From Cymodocea nodosa (taxonomy: Eukaryota; Streptophyta; Magnoliopsida; Alismatales; Cymodoceaceae), in NCBI GenBank assembly GCA_036874045.1, contig CM072339.1, positions 18,669,501 through 18,733,500 on the forward strand: a stretch of 64,000 nt of DNA. Reading direction: 5' to 3'. Shown piece after piece: positions 22,761 to 36,381 of the stretch. The first letter of the stretch is position 1. Every line of letters starts with the position of its first letter. The translations under genes and the position numbers were made by a program. The notes below the pieces were generated by a model. It did not search any database and was not told the origin of the DNA. It worked only from the letters and a program-made list of their open reading frames with translations.

Positions 22761-25400
22761 AGTAACTATATCTATATTAAGAAGTGTTATTTTAATATTA
22801 CATGGTTAGTAGCATAACAATTTATATGACATATTTAAATTAATACTGTGTTCTAAATTTTTACAACACATAGGTAAATAAAAGACATAAATAAAAGGGT
22901 ATCATTAGTAAGATCATAAAGAATACTAACATGTAAGATTATAGAAATCCAAATTAAGTTTGTAAGTAGTAGAAATCCAACTTTTTCTAATATATTAATA
23001 TGATAGCATATCCACTCCTACAATTATTATGTATTATCAACAAAATCAAGTCCATTAAAATCAAAATCTGAATAAATTGTGATTCAGATTTTTGCTGTTT
23101 AACATCAGTCGACCAAAATCATCCAAAGAGGTTTTACCTGCACCATGTACTTTAACTTATGCATTAGCCTTCTAATGTCAAGATAAAACCAGACTTGCAA
23201 GAGAGTACTTTTGGAAAATGCATTATGTTGATTGAGGCTTCATTTAGTACACCACGATGAAGATGAATCAACCATATAACAACATTAATCAATAATACAC
23301 TAACCATCATGACTTTAAATATCTTAAATACCAATATTACATCATTTTAAAAAAATCCAATGATGACAAAGGCACGTTCACTAGCAGTAGTTAAAAATTC
23401 TATTGGCAAGGATTCTGATCTAACTTTATTTTTGCTTGAATAACGTCCTTTGAAAGGAATTTGTGTACCTAGGGAGCACAATCGATCAAAAGGAAAATTA
23501 AATTAATATTGACCATTCAAATCATGTTGATTGCGCACAAAAGAGGAATTGATTTCACATGATGCAGTTTGCCAAGATTATGAATAAATAACTGATTTAA
23601 TAAAATTTTCTAGTTATTCAATGACTTTCAATAATCGCATTTCTACAAAAAATCTAAACACTAATTTTGATTTTCTACAATTATTTCTTCACATGAAATT
23701 TGCATGTAGCTTTGACTAATAATTGTACAATGACACCTCAGGTTTAAATCCATTCTGAAACCAAATATAAGTAAGATATCAGATGCCAAGTTAAACACTA
23801 GAAGCAACAGTATCCAAACTAATACATCATGATGGCTGCATGCCTCCTTTTTTCATTAAGACAACCTCATATTGTTGCCACCTACCCTCCCTTCAACCTC
23901 ATGCTGGCTGCAGAAGTGGTCTACACGGAGGACCTCGTGTGGGGTGGCTCATGGAGGTGATGGAAGGGTCGGTGAGGTTTGATGTAGTGCACCACTATTG
24001 TGTCAATAGACTATTGGAAGTTACCCTTTCAAAATCTTGTTAAGGTGTAATGTGACGTAACCAAGGTAGTCATCTTGCCCTGTCATCTCCTTGACCTTTG
24101 TGAACACTTCCAATAGCGACAACTAGATTCCCTCCTTCAAGAAGTTCAAGGCTTAGTTCTTATTTCAGGTTCAACAATGCACCTATACTTACATGGATTG
24201 ATTAATTTCTCTTTCAGCTTGGTAAATGAGCAACTGACTCTTTCAACTTCATGATTAAAGTTACTGGTTAATGCAAATCTAATATATATCAGAGTGAACT
24301 AAACAGGGGTGTATATAGTCTTTGAAAATCACCGATCAACATGTGCAGTTGTGTTTGCAGTGATAGCTTTTCTGCCTTCTTCATGGAGGACATACATCAC
24401 TTGTTAAATTTGCATTTGAAATGATCTACCTACAGATAGGACCCATTTGAATGTAAGACTCTACTCACTGATCTTCCACTCAACCCATTAAATAACCGAG
24501 AAAAAATGGTTAGATGTCCCCTCAAAAACTGATTATCACATAACCACTTTATTTTGATTTCTCAGATCGAAATTATGTTTGAAATGTGTTCTTCTTAACT
24601 TCCTACGTTGGCGTCCATACTTGAGGTCCCATACCCATGCTAATTTCTACAACGGACCCTCATTCAGCATAGTATAACAATAGTTTATGCTCTAACAATA
24701 GTCCAATGATGCCTGATCTATTTCACTTACAAGCACTAACAAATATACCAAGATTTTTCCACTTAACAAACACAAGCACTAACCGAGCAGAGATCAAACG
24801 GAATAGATCAAGCATAATGGAACTCATTTAGGCATTTTTGACAACGAACAATCGAGTAGAGATCAAATAGAACCATCCAACATCTTGAATGGAATGTTTG
24901 AGCAAAGATTTGTTACGAACCAGTGGATTAATTGATGCTTGTGGTGGATGCCATTGTCGACCAGATTTGCCAAGGTAAAGGTCCGCCGAGGTCAAAATCT
25001 GTTGAGGTCGATGCCAAGGTCCGTTGAGGGCAAAGCTTGTTGAAGTCAAACGTCTGCCAAGGTGTTTACGTTCAAAGAGGCACGACGAAGTCGTTAAGGA
25101 AGAAGAAACATTCATTCTCAGGAATTCCGTAGAGGAAGGGTAAGGAAAGGGTTGGCGGAAACAGAAAACACGTCAATTTATATAAATCCTTATCAAACAG
25201 AATCTACATAAATTCCGAATTACATCTGACGACACTAAGACACTTCCATCAAATGTCCATTTCCAAATCTATTTCTATAATTCCAATTTATATAAAACAT
25301 AATCCAAAAGAGAAAACCACAGAAGCGTTTAAGGATGACACTTACAGAAAGGTAACTTTACCATTTGTTTTATTAGATTTTCTTAGAGGACATGAAAATC
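22761..25400. other. Intergenic, nothing recognised
   Basis: There is no gene or complete element I can support. A degenerate short repeat (CCAAGGT and GTTGAGGTC phrases) lies at about 24950-25060, and it creates the open frame at 24828-25115 (-). A CA-rich microsatellite lies at about 25470-25502. Confidence 0.4.
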
Positions 25401-25421
25401 GAATATATTGATTGTCCAGGG

Positions 25422-25427
25422 TTTATT
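25422..25427 (-). terminator. Candidate poly(A) signal of the RING ligase gene
   Basis: AATAAA on the minus strand, about 155 nt downstream of the stop codon at 25583. This is a normal distance for a plant near-upstream element. Confidence 0.4.
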
Positions 25428-25582
25428 TTTATCTGGTGGAAAAAGATAGGCGATGAATGATATGTACACACAAGCATACACACTCGCACGCACACACATA
25501 CAGAGAAGAACCCGCATCATTGTGTATAGATTGAATCGGCTACCAATCACCATTTAACTGTTGGCATCAGATAAGAAAGGGC

Positions 25583-27971
25583 CTAGGAGGGTAATGCAGA
25601 AGCTTTGCAGATGGGGCACCAGTTCTTCAGCCTAAGCCATTGATGAATGCAATGCACATGGTATAGATGCTCGCACCACAGCTTGCCAACTTCCTCTCTT
25701 TCAGCATACTCCTCCTGCGACAGGCAATCAGATTCAACAGAAAAGACGACAGATGTTTAGAGAATGCAACAAGATCACAAATGCCACTTCATAAGAATAG
25801 GTATTGACGGATGCCAAGTTGGCTTCTTCTTTTCCTATGGGAAGAGATTTGAATATACCAAAATTCTCGTACGAATGCAAAATTACCTGACATATACTGC
25901 ATTTAATATCGATGTCCAAAACGTTAAAATTTCCAGAAGCCATAGAGGCATGCTCGTAAAAACTTCTTTCCAGACACTTCGGCAATGTTTCCTCTGTAAG
26001 GGCAGTACTGACAGTTCCCATCTGCTCCCCTAAAGCTAGCAATTCCTGTAATGTCGACATCAAATACTTGTAGAAAAATACAAGTCCAATCGTGTGAGCC
26101 ATAAATGGATTATAGAGACAAAATTTGATATTGGTATCAGACATTGTAAAATAGCTTAATAAGTCTGCAACAACTTCGTGGAGTTTACTCAGAAAATTAG
26201 ATATGCCGTAGATTTCAATAAGAACAAGAAAATTGTAAAGCAACATTAATCATCCTGATGCTCCATCACCATCACACTTTTTAACAAGATAGAGGTACCT
26301 CGTATGACATATCATCGATGTCCAGTCTCATGTCTCTATGCTGATCATGCTCAACAGAAGCTAACCAAAAGTTCCTTTCCAAGGCCAAAAAATGCTGAAA
26401 GAAAACAGAAACATCAATGATGTAGGAAGAAGAAGTGAGTGAGCTTTTTGTTTGGTGGAATGGAGGCAAACCTCATGAGCCAAATCTCCTTGGCCAATCA
26501 TGTCCAGCGCATATGGTACCTGCACAATGAGAAAAGATTATCAAAATTAAACAACATAGTTTTTTAACATTCATCCAAAACCTTCTTATTATAAGTACGT
26601 GAGATACCACAACATTCACTAAAATAAGAATGGACATTGCATGATTGCTTGTATCCATATATAAACCAGATTAACTAAAGCAATCAAGTGAAAGAATTGC
26701 TTAACCAGAACTATTAAACAATAACAGCAACAGCTAAAAAAGGTACATGCATATGGATAGAGGATCACCTGTGAATTACCATCCATGGCACTTTGAGAAT
26801 CATGACTGTCGGCCACTGAAGTAGGGGCAGGGTGTACTCGTGCTCTTCTGTTGTCATGATAAGAACGCTGCCTATGAGCAATACCATTGCTGAAACTTGG
26901 TCGCCTAATGGTAGCATCTCTATGAGACAAACGCAATTGTCTTGTGGTGGTTCTTTCACAAACAGAACTTTCCATGTGTAGCCCTTGGCCCCGTAGACAT
27001 GGCTCTGACAACCTGCATCTTTCCACATTAGCCCCCAGAGTTCTAATGGAGGTAGAAACGTCCCTTCTAGCAGATTGATTTCTGGTTCTTGATGTTGCTT
27101 CTGGCAACAGACGCTTAGCAATAGATGGACCTTTAACAGCACTTTTCCCTTGAGAATCTGAACTCCCTCTAGCCAAGGAACCAATCCTGCTCTTACTTGT
27201 AGATGTGGATGTACCTCCATTTGGAGAATTTCTTTTTGTTCGATTGTCTGGAGTGGACTTCATAGAAGAGCAACCAGATGAAACATCTGATCTTGATGCG
27301 CAAGTGAGATTTCTAATACCATTCCTCCGTGTGCTACAAATACGTCCTTGTGAAGGTCTAGTAGTTTGAGAACTCCGGGATGTGACGGAACACCGAACAG
27401 AACTCAAAGAAATATCCTGATTGTTGCTGGACCCAGTTTGCTGATTTGTTTGTTTACAATAATTTGACTTCACGGTTACTTTGCATGGCATTGAATTTTC
27501 TGATTTTTCAGAAACATCTGCAGAAAAATGATTGATACTCTGATTTTCACCGTTCTCTTCCTCCCTAGAATTTATCCTGTTCTCTGTAACCGTATCAACT
27601 GACTCAAACTCTACCACATCCATGAATCTACTTCTGGACACAGAGTCATCTATATGCTCATGTCCGGTACTACTTGCTGCAGAAGTCACGTTCCTCTGTT
27701 TCTTGAGTTTTTTCAAGTTATGTGAGGAAGATCTATTTATGCTTCCATTGGATGCTTTGCTACTGGGTATAGAGATTGTCTTTAATGATTTGAGTTTCTC
27801 TGAATTTCTAACTTCTGTCGCTTTATTAGAATTATACCTAGTACTGCACCCCAATCTATTACAACCTGGGGTGCCTCCATTATCATTTTTGGGTTGCCTG
27901 AAACTGAAACTTGATCTTCTCCTACTAAAACCAACCACAGAAGTACTTCTCTTAGCGGAAAGCTCATCCAT
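25583..27971 (-). CDS. RING-H2 E3 ubiquitin ligase (HIP1/RHG1A/MBR type)
   Basis: Five coding exons on the minus strand fit in phase 0: 27971-26769, 26519-26472, 26394-26299, 26045-25887 and 25714-25583 (stop TAG). They give 545 aa. Residues 1-401 are a Ser/Arg-rich, probably disordered region starting MDELSAKRS. The C-terminal block reads DQHRDMRLDIDDMSYEELLA and TEETLPKCLERSFY, which is typical of the plant MBR/HIP1 group. The RING-H2 spacing is exact: C-x2-C-x14-C-x-H-x2-H-x2-C-x10-C-x2-C, ending in WCPICKASALPS. The RING is split by an intron just after its second Cys. The family recruits an E2 and ubiquitinates target proteins. The targets of this one are unknown. The start at 27971 is chosen because MDEL matches relatives; an in-frame ATG lies six codons upstream. 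Confidence 0.93.
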
Positions 27972-28024
27972 GTGATGAACGCAAATCAAAGGTCAATATG
28001 GTTTTTATAAACTGCAACCTATTT
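27972..28024 (-). other. 5' UTR part of the first coding exon of the RING gene
   Basis: A minus-strand acceptor, TTTGTCCGCAG, ends at 28025. This suggests that transcripts are spliced here from an upstream leader exon, leaving 53 nt of UTR before the ATG. Confidence 0.5.
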
Positions 28025-29734
28025 CTGCGGACAAATTTTTACAAGTAACATTGTTAATTATTGCAGGCATAAAAGGTATTCAACAGAGAAAATGAAATGA
28101 TCAATAAAAAAATAGGCAGCCATGAGGGATTCCATAGACAAATTTGCACCATGCCGAACATACAAGTAGGAAAACAATTAATTGCCTAACATATATGCCA
28201 TTCTCCACATTGGCAGAAGACTTGCACACTGGGTTTGCCATTTATATAAGATTAAAAATATTTTTCTAAACCTGAGCAATTTTATTCCAATTTGCTGCAC
28301 AACAAGGATTGCAATTTACCAGCAGAGTTCAACTAATTGTTGGTATTAAATATTAGGAAGAAAAACAATAAAATACATGCAGATCTAAAAATTAGGTGGT
28401 GGAATACAAAAAGTGAAAAATAAATGATTTTTAAAAATATGCACACAAAAAAAAAAGGTGGGATATAGATGAAATGGTAAATCAAGGAAGGATTAAATAG
28501 TGAACTAAATTTTCCCAAAGAATGCTGAAAGAGAACCTTGATAACTATATTTTAAGAATAAGGATGACATACAAAATTGTAATAATCATCATTGTATTAA
28601 GTTAATAAGTCATATGATGGAACTTTAAGAAAAGTAATTGAACAAAAAATAAGGTATGTAACCATAATCATAGAAAATCAATTTGGATCTCAAAAATGGA
28701 GATATTTATTACTTAAATAACTAATTGAAAAAGCTAAAGTTAAGAAAAAAGACTTTTATATTATATTCATTGAACTAGAAAAAAATATATGATAGAATAC
28801 TAATGTGGTCTGGCTGCTTCAATCATCATGACTTCCATGATGGCTAACTACACTTGACGTAGGGTGATTGGCACAATCTACACCCACATGCAACTTGACG
28901 GCTGATTAGTCCATTGCACTCAGTAGCTCTCCATAATATAAGTCCTCTTGAATGGTTCCTATAAGCCATACTAGTCAAACCAATCAACATGCTCAACTTG
29001 GTAGAACTGGTCATGCTATTTGATCAAGAGGAATCATCATTTTTAGAGGACTCGTCATTTTCCTTCAAAGAATATTCCAAGTAGGACAACCGGGTTGAGC
29101 ACATCCTACATTAGTTGGCTATTTATGTGGACAACCATCCATATCATAAGGCCATTAGGTGCTGATTGTGTAGATGCATTTTTAGAACTTGCATATCATC
29201 CACCTCAGTTCCACATGGCCAATCAGGATTTGTCAATCATCAACTATTTACACTTACCATTGTCAAGTATAAATACCACAGTAAATATGACTTTCAAGGT
29301 ATGCTATATATTTTGCACTTTAAACTTGATCTACCTTCTTCATACACTCCACTTAAATATTAGAGGAGACGAAGTTGATCCCACATGGGCCAATCCTGTC
29401 TTCTGTCTCACAAGCCTAGCATCCAATCATCTCAAGTGCATTTCTAACTAGATCGACTAGCTTGCAACATGGTCCAACCAGTTTGACTTAGCAAACGGGA
29501 AGATCAAGTTCCTAAATACTTATTGTAGTAGATATTAGAAAGAAAAAGTACCTATTGGCCATATTAATATTATCAGAGACATATATAGAAAAGTAATTAT
29601 AGTGATATTATATCATAAAGTACAAACTAGAGATTATTACAAAGCCTATATCTACTTGTTTTAATCATGGATGAAATAACTAAATAAATTCAAAAAGAAA
29701 TACTTTCACGTATGTCTGTTGCTGGGCTATAATT
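28025..29734. other. Presumed leader intron of the RING gene, left part
   Basis: Mostly AT-rich. A more mixed block at about 28800-29460 has no recognised domain. It carries an open frame at 29095-29451 (+) without a family. The block may be part of an LTR element, but no ends were found. Confidence 0.35.
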
Positions 29735-30475
29735 ATAGTTGATGAAAGTAATGTAGAAATTAATTTGAAAGAATTATAATCCAAGTTACTTAAATTAAGT
29801 AGGTCAAAAATTGAAAACATGGAATGTAAGTTTATCAATGATAGAAATAATAATAAAAGTATAAAATTAGATGGTCAAAAAATCTTTAAAAGTAAGAATT
29901 TCAGATGTTTAAGACTTATAATAAGTAATAACAAAGAAAACATGTAAGATTTTTTATAAAAATGAGGTTAGATGAAGTAGAGTAATGTATCCATAGTGCA
30001 ATGTCATAAAAGAATATCCTTTAAATTAAAAAGCAAATTCTCTGTAACATCTATTTGTATAATTATACTTTATGATAAATAATGTTGATCTATTAAACAC
30101 GAACATTTACAAAAAGTTATTATAACGGAGCTGTGATTGTTATGATGGATAAGCTATAATACAATGAGAGATAAATTTAAAAAATGATGTCATCGAGAAA
30201 GAGTTCTACCAATTGACGATAAAATAAAAGGAAATCATCTTAGATATATTATATCCATGATAGGTCTGCAAATGTGCTTATAAGAAAGGTAAATTTGATT
30301 AATGCAAGTAAAATTAAAATAGGTAGAGGAAGACGAAAAATTACTTTGTTAAAAATAGTGAAAACATATTTGAATTTTTATAAATTACAAGAAGACTTAG
30401 CTATGGCTAGAAATGAATGGAAAGAATTCATATAGTTGACCCTACATTGTGAGATTAAGACATTGATTGTATTGT
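29735..30475 (+). mobile_element. RTE-type LINE relic, C-terminal part
   Basis: The plus strand preserves the RTE Pol C-terminal blocks in broken frames: INLKEL, LSRSKIENMECKF, IKLDGQKI, then LISNN, and at the end ARNEWKEFI followed by VDPTL. It belongs to the same family as the relics at 7.5 and 12.4 kb. It has many stops and is 5'-truncated. Confidence 0.75.
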
Positions 30476-31660
30476 CTTTTGAACAACACATAGCACAATA
30501 AAATAAGAAAAAAAGAAAGTAAATACCATGAAATATTGCATGGGCAAATAACTATTTGGTTGTTAATTGTCACAAACCCTTCAATTTTTAAATATTAACG
30601 GAAGAATATACATATCACTTGGACAAGGAAAATAAAGAAATTCCAAAAATCATAACAGAAAAATATCAAATAATTCTATTTCTCAAAACATAGGAAATTA
30701 TAAAATAATAATACTAGCTAGTATCACAGTAGAATAACTATAAAATGCAACAACATAGACATAGTGAATATTGAACATAACGAAGGGACTATTTTGGTAG
30801 TTGAGTCCACGTAAATAATGAAACAGCAATATCAATGGGCAATGCATTATTCCCATCCTATCATTCATCATTTAAATTTTATCAACAAAAAAGTAAAGAA
30901 AGAAGCAACCCCTGTGGCTGTTATTTTCAACTGAAGATAAAGAAGATAAATAATCTACAAATATAAACATAGTCATGAGTAATTATGCATAGAAAATAGA
31001 AATAAAGTCATGAAATTAAAACTCAAATCAGAGATTTATTTGTAGGGATAAAATATAGTTAATTATTTATAAGGCCATCAGTCAATAAGACTTTTCATGG
31101 TTATTATGAAAAAAATCTTCAAATCTTTCATCTATGAATATGCTTCCTTGTATAGATTAGTCCTATTGTAATCTTTCAAACAGAATAGCTTCTTTTGATT
31201 AGATTACCTATCAACACAACTCTAGTTTGGAACTTAACTGAATAAAGTCAAGATTCCATTTGTTAATCATGATATGACTTTGCACTTTTACCCCCAAAAG
31301 CTCAAATGCTAATTCCTTTGCCTTCACCCAAACAATCTATGGTCATAAAGGTCAACCTTTGCCATCATATTGAAATATAAAAAGAGCAGACAACAAAGAC
31401 AGATATTGAGAAAGAGTAGCAGAGGATATACATAGGTAATATGCCCAATATACACAAGGAAATCAAATTTTTTGAATTTGAATTCACACGCATCAGTCAA
31501 CAATGAAATCATGGGATAAAGTTGAAAACAACTAAAAACAAGCCAAAGGAGACACCGATGCATATAAAAGCAAAAGTGAATTCACTAAGACCCAAAGGAA
31601 GGAGTCTTTCAAAAAGGATTTAAGACCTAAAAGCCATAATTTCCTTCTATCTATATGAAT
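30476..31660. other. Presumed leader intron of the RING gene, middle part
   Basis: AT-rich sequence with no recognisable gene or repeat end. The minus-strand frame at 31324-31563 is hydrophobic but has no family match that I know. Confidence 0.4.
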
Positions 31661-31664
31661 ACAA

Positions 31665-32110
31665 CAACAATAACAATCTAAACCATAATCTTACTACATA
31701 GAATCACCCACATGAATCCTTTTCTTCCATTTATTTCTATCTATAAGCAAATATATGATTAAATTACACAATTTTAAATCTTTTCGCACAATTCCTATCC
31801 AAGTAGTTTTAGGTTTTCCTCTAGTTTTAGTTTCTTCTACATTAATTAATTCTCTTTGCTTAATTGATGCATTTTTTGGACTCCAAAGGATAAATCAAAT
31901 CACCTAAATCAATTTTTTCTTATCTTATCTTCAATTGATATAACTCCTACACCATTCCTAATATAATTGATTTTAACTTATTCCTTGTGGTATTTCTACT
32001 CATCCAAGTATACGTATCTAAGCAACACTAACTTTTTACATATAGTTATGATTTACAGCCTAACATTCTAAGTTATAAAATATACCAGATGAATGACAAT
32101 TTTATAGCCA
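31665..32110 (-). mobile_element. RTE-type LINE relic, 3' end with TTG-rich tail
   Basis: On the minus strand the last Pol residues are visible as ETKTRGKPKTTWIGIVRKDL, then RNKWKKRIHVGDSM. The element ends at a tail seen on the plus strand as ACAACAACAATAACAATC, next to 31665. The same tail type is on the copy at 7545, which supports one family. Confidence 0.75.
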
Positions 32111-32536
32111 ATCCCAAGCCCATAGAGCTTCACCCCTTCATAGCCCATACTTAAAACTCTGCCTGTGAAGCTTCATCTCTTCGTAGCCAGTCCAAGCTTG
32201 GATAAATAAATGGTTAATGTTAGGTAGACAACCAACTATAAAAACTTGTTAACCACTCAACATGAATCCTAAAGATAATTTCTTCTATCCATATGAACAC
32301 GGTGCAAAAATTCCAAATCCTTCCGAATAATAAACGGAAAAAAAAACCCAAAACCAGGAAAATGAATACGTTCCTCAGTTATGATACATCACTGACGAGA
32401 CATTTAGGAGTATGATCGCAATTGACGGACAAGAATTATCCAAAAACATAAGAGAATTCAGTAATGATAACACGGGTAGGAATCAATACAAGAAGATCAT
32501 TACATCAACGCCTACGAAAGAACGATCGAAACTCAC

Positions 32537-33300
32537 CACTTGTTTTCCTATTACCGTCCAAATGCTACTGTTCGTCTTTGCGATGACTGATGCGAAGGAG
32601 GAGGAGAGAAGGACGAGGACGGCAAATTAACATAAAGAGAAGGAAGAACAAATTTAAAAGGACACGATGGAATGAACGATCATTTTTGGAGAATAAGGCG
32701 GCGAGTTTCCTAATCTGGGAGTGGTAAACTAGAGGCGTCTAACACTGCTCCAACAATTCCCCCCGCAATCCACGGCGAGAAAGTTGTTCAACAAGTCATC
32801 CCCCTTCAAACCGGCAACAGAAGAAGTGTGGAAGGAAAGAGACTCTACGATTCGGAAAAAGGCAGCGCCTTTTTCTCGTTCTCGGAGCAAAATAAGTAGA
32901 GCGGGTTAATAAAAGATTGTCCGAACCAATGGGCAATGGAGTTTCCACCTTCCCTCTTCTTACGAAGGCGCCGTGTCTGATACGCCAATGGAAGGCAGGC
33001 AGGCGGGAGGGCAAGCGAGATACAGAAGATGGTCGACTGTTGAATCACGCCAGGACTCAATCCCCATAGAGAGGAAAGAAGAAAAAAAAAATAGAGACGA
33101 AACCAACGATATATGCCCACACTGACGAACGAAGACCAAAAAAATCCATCATTTTCGCCTGTGAACGATGTGGGGCACGAACTTCATAGACTTGCTTTTC
33201 CTTACCTTACCTGCAACGATTCAACCAAATTCCCCACCCTCTCTCACTTTCTCTCTCCCCTCCCCTGCGTTACACCGTGCTTCCTTTGATGAATTGCCGT
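32537..33300 (-). promoter_or_regulatory. Presumed leader exon and promoter region of the RING ligase gene
   Basis: This stretch, with its surroundings (32400-33520), is markedly richer in G+C than its neighbours. On the minus strand it contains a strong splice donor, AACAAGTG then GTGAGTTTCG, with the exon end at 32537. Paired with the acceptor at 28025, this would make a 4.5-kb leader intron. The transcription start is not determined. Open frames on both strands here (60-90 aa) show no family and look like by-products of base composition. Confidence 0.45.
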
Positions 33301-33524
33301 CTCGACGAATTCCGACCGAGGACTGACGTAACTCAGGATTTTTCACCTTACGGTCACGTCTCTCCCGAGCTGCAGAGGACGAGGAGGAGGAAGCGATCGG
33401 GCGGTGGCGTAGGGGAGGACGGACAGGTGGTCTATGCAAAAAGGTCGCGAGTAAAACTTGTCCCTTTACCACACCGCCAACGTTGGTTTTACTTCAATTT
33501 GAATCAGAACATTTTTCCCAAGTA

Positions 33525-35620
33525 AGCCCGTGACTTCCACGTAGACATTGTGCATACCAGGTCAGGAGCTCTCTATTTGTTAAATACCTTTTTCAATATA
33601 TTTTTATAATACTATTTTTTTGTATTAAAATTCAAATATAGTTATTCCGCCTTTACTCTATATTCAGCTTTTCTTTTCTAATACTTGACCTTACTTTAAA
33701 TCAATTTATTTTGAAATAATAGAGTAAAAAGTATTTGGCGTACGCTCTAAATTATAGATCCGTTTGACATGAATCTTTTAAATGACAGATTTTTTTTTTT
33801 TTTTTTCAATGATACTGTAACTACGAATTAAAAGAATTTAAGAAATCATAAATAATGTTTGACAAGAATGATTTTTTTTTCTTTTTATTTTACGCCTAAG
33901 GTAAAATTTTTCGAAAAGTATAAATAATATGTTTAATACATATATTAATATAAATACGTATGATAATGAAAGTATTAATATTAATACATATATAAATATA
34001 AGATAAATAATATAAAACATATTTATTTATTGATAATTTTACTAAAATGTATCAAGGGCACGATCGTCTTTTCGAAAAAAAAATATCGAATCTTTTATCT
34101 CATCACGACAAAAATCTCCACCGAGACCATAACGAGAATCTACAGTAACTTCTGCGGACGTGTCATATATTTCCATATTTTGATTTCCATACTTTGCGTT
34201 AATCGTAACGCACAGCCATCGTCACGATTGACGTGAAGATGCACGGCAATCAATGCCGCCTACGTTATTTTTTCCTTTATAAATCAATACGTTGTTTTGT
34301 TCCTTCTCTAAAATCGTATATGAATTATCGTCTTACTATTTATGGTTACATTATCATTTTCTTATAAATCATGCATCTAATGTCACAAACGGTATATTAA
34401 AATTAAGCGCCGGTAATAAGAAATATTATAAATACTTACAGATTAAAATAAAAAAAAAAAAAATTTTAAATTAATGATCACTTAGTAAGGTGATTGAAAT
34501 GAATAAAGATTTTAAAGACGAACAATAAATTATATATATAAATAATAAACACACATCATGATACTTAAGAAAAAGGAAGATATTTATTCCGTTGATCTGC
34601 GTTGGTTATACCTTGATCAACATCATGATCATTGTTTGTTAATCACATCGGGCGAATTGAATGATTGCATTTTAAACAGATGGAAAGTCAGGAATTCAGA
34701 ATTATGATTATTGTGATCGTCGTCGTCGGATGTCGATATCGCCAACAACAAATCAAATTCCAATAACCAATGGATTTTTAATTAAACGAAGTGCCGGTGG
34801 GCTTTGCGTGTGGAGGTTGATAAATACCTTTGAAAAGGCCATCACCTTCGGAAGACATCGTCCTTCGTTACCTCGATCGTTTTTTCTAAAAAAAAATAAT
34901 AATAATAATCTCATTTTTCAAAGAATTCGAAGTCACGATTTAAAAGATAATAATAAAAAATTTCTTAATCATCTTGATATAATTAATTACCTCGATCGAT
35001 GGTTTAAGATGAGATGTTTAAGAAAAGTGATGGAAGCTTAGGCCATCGTGGCTTAAGAAAATGCATGTTGGTTTTCTTCTTTCCCATTTCCACTTCACCG
35101 CCAGCCTCCGAGTTTCAAAATCATCACCGAGTATGATTGAGTCACGTCGATTTTATTATTATTATTATTATTAGTATGATTGAGTCACCGATGGAATGAT
35201 AGGCACAAGAGAAAAATGTAAATGAAAATATTTAAAATATTTTTTTATCAAAAAATAATATATTAAAATTATTTATAATATATTATTTCGTCCTTTTATA
35301 AAACATATGTATACGTCTTATCTGATCTTATCCTTTTTAGTTATGTTACTATCGTTTTTATAAATCGCGTGTTTAATATCATAAAAAGATATATTAAAAT
35401 TAAACTGAGCACGTCATGCGTAGACTAAATTGATAATAGAATAAAAAAAATTACATTCTCGTATAAGCTCGTCTCATTTACATGTCTATTAGGAATTTTT
35501 TTTGTAGAATAATTAATCATGATTAACCAACTCTTATCTAAGTTAACCAAGATTGCGAGGTTACGTACTTTTTATTAAGATTTGAAGTTTGAAGTTGCAT
35601 CTTCGTATGAAAAGCAATTA
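33525..35620. other. Intergenic, nothing recognised
   Basis: AT-rich, with a T run near 33787-33807 and a TTA microsatellite at 35153-35173. The 103-aa plus frame at 34730-35041 has no domain, is rich in asparagine and basic residues and lies in low-complexity DNA. I do not call it a gene. Confidence 0.4.
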
Positions 35621-35629
35621 GTGATCATG

Positions 35630-35760
35630 ATTAGGGATTTGCTCGGACTTAAATATTTGATGGGGATTTGGATTGCAAAGAAAGGAAAGAACGTATTTGC
35701 CTGAGAATGCAAGGAACAATTTCATTTAATTATACGTCATAGGCAATTTGACTTGTTCAA
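35630..35760 (+). mobile_element. Possible copia reverse transcriptase relic
   Basis: One plus-strand frame reads LKYLMGIWIAKKGKNVFA, then ECKEQFHLI. This resembles the copia RT block LKYFLGIEIARSKKGI and SQRKY. It is very short and isolated. Confidence 0.35.
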
Positions 35761-36346
35761 GACTTTATTTATCACCTGTAATTGGCTCTCTTTCGTTCAG
35801 AACCGTAGCTTTCTTTCTTTACATGATTTAAGAGAGAGAAAGATACATCTTTGATGTGATTTTAGATTTTGTATTCTAAAATCTAAATTTCCAACACTAT
35901 CATCATATATAAAAAGATCGAGTGCGATAGGAGTGGAAAATTGAAGCAAGAAAGATACATCTGTGATGTGAGCTGGACTAGGCAAGTTAAAGATGATGAA
36001 AGCTCTTGCTTATCATTATATGGGAAAGATTCTGAGGTGGAATGAGGCGTAATTGGCCCATAATAGACCACAAGCAATTCTCCATCATAAATGTCGTTGT
36101 TTTATGGAAATGAGCTAGAAGTTATGGATTCATGATTGGTGGTTCAAAACTTTGCTTATCTATCTATCTATCATGTTAACTAAGCCATGGGGAATGTTGT
36201 TGATCAGATCAATACTTGGTTAAAAAACAAAAAAAATTGGCATGCATCCATCAATACCTAACACTTATTCTCATATTTAAAGTATGGCATATTTCTTGTT
36301 GATGGATGTTTATCATAATTATACATATTCCCTCACGTACATGGGA

Positions 36347-36381
<35 letters not shown>

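Noticed and set aside
24828-25115. A 95-aa minus-strand frame
   Set aside because: It lies over a short degenerate GC-rich repeat. There is no domain or splice context.
26765-27220. A 151-aa minus-strand frame with hydrophobic stretches
   Set aside because: It is another frame of the first RING ligase exon, whose 401-codon frame joins in phase to the RING domain.
27622-27975. A 117-aa plus-strand frame rich in leucine
   Set aside because: It is antisense to the Ser-rich coding exon of the RING ligase. Leucine-rich antisense frames are a by-product of Ser/Lys codons.
34730-35041. A 103-aa plus-strand frame
   Set aside because: It has no known domain, a run of asparagines from AAT repeats, and no promoter or homologue that I can name.
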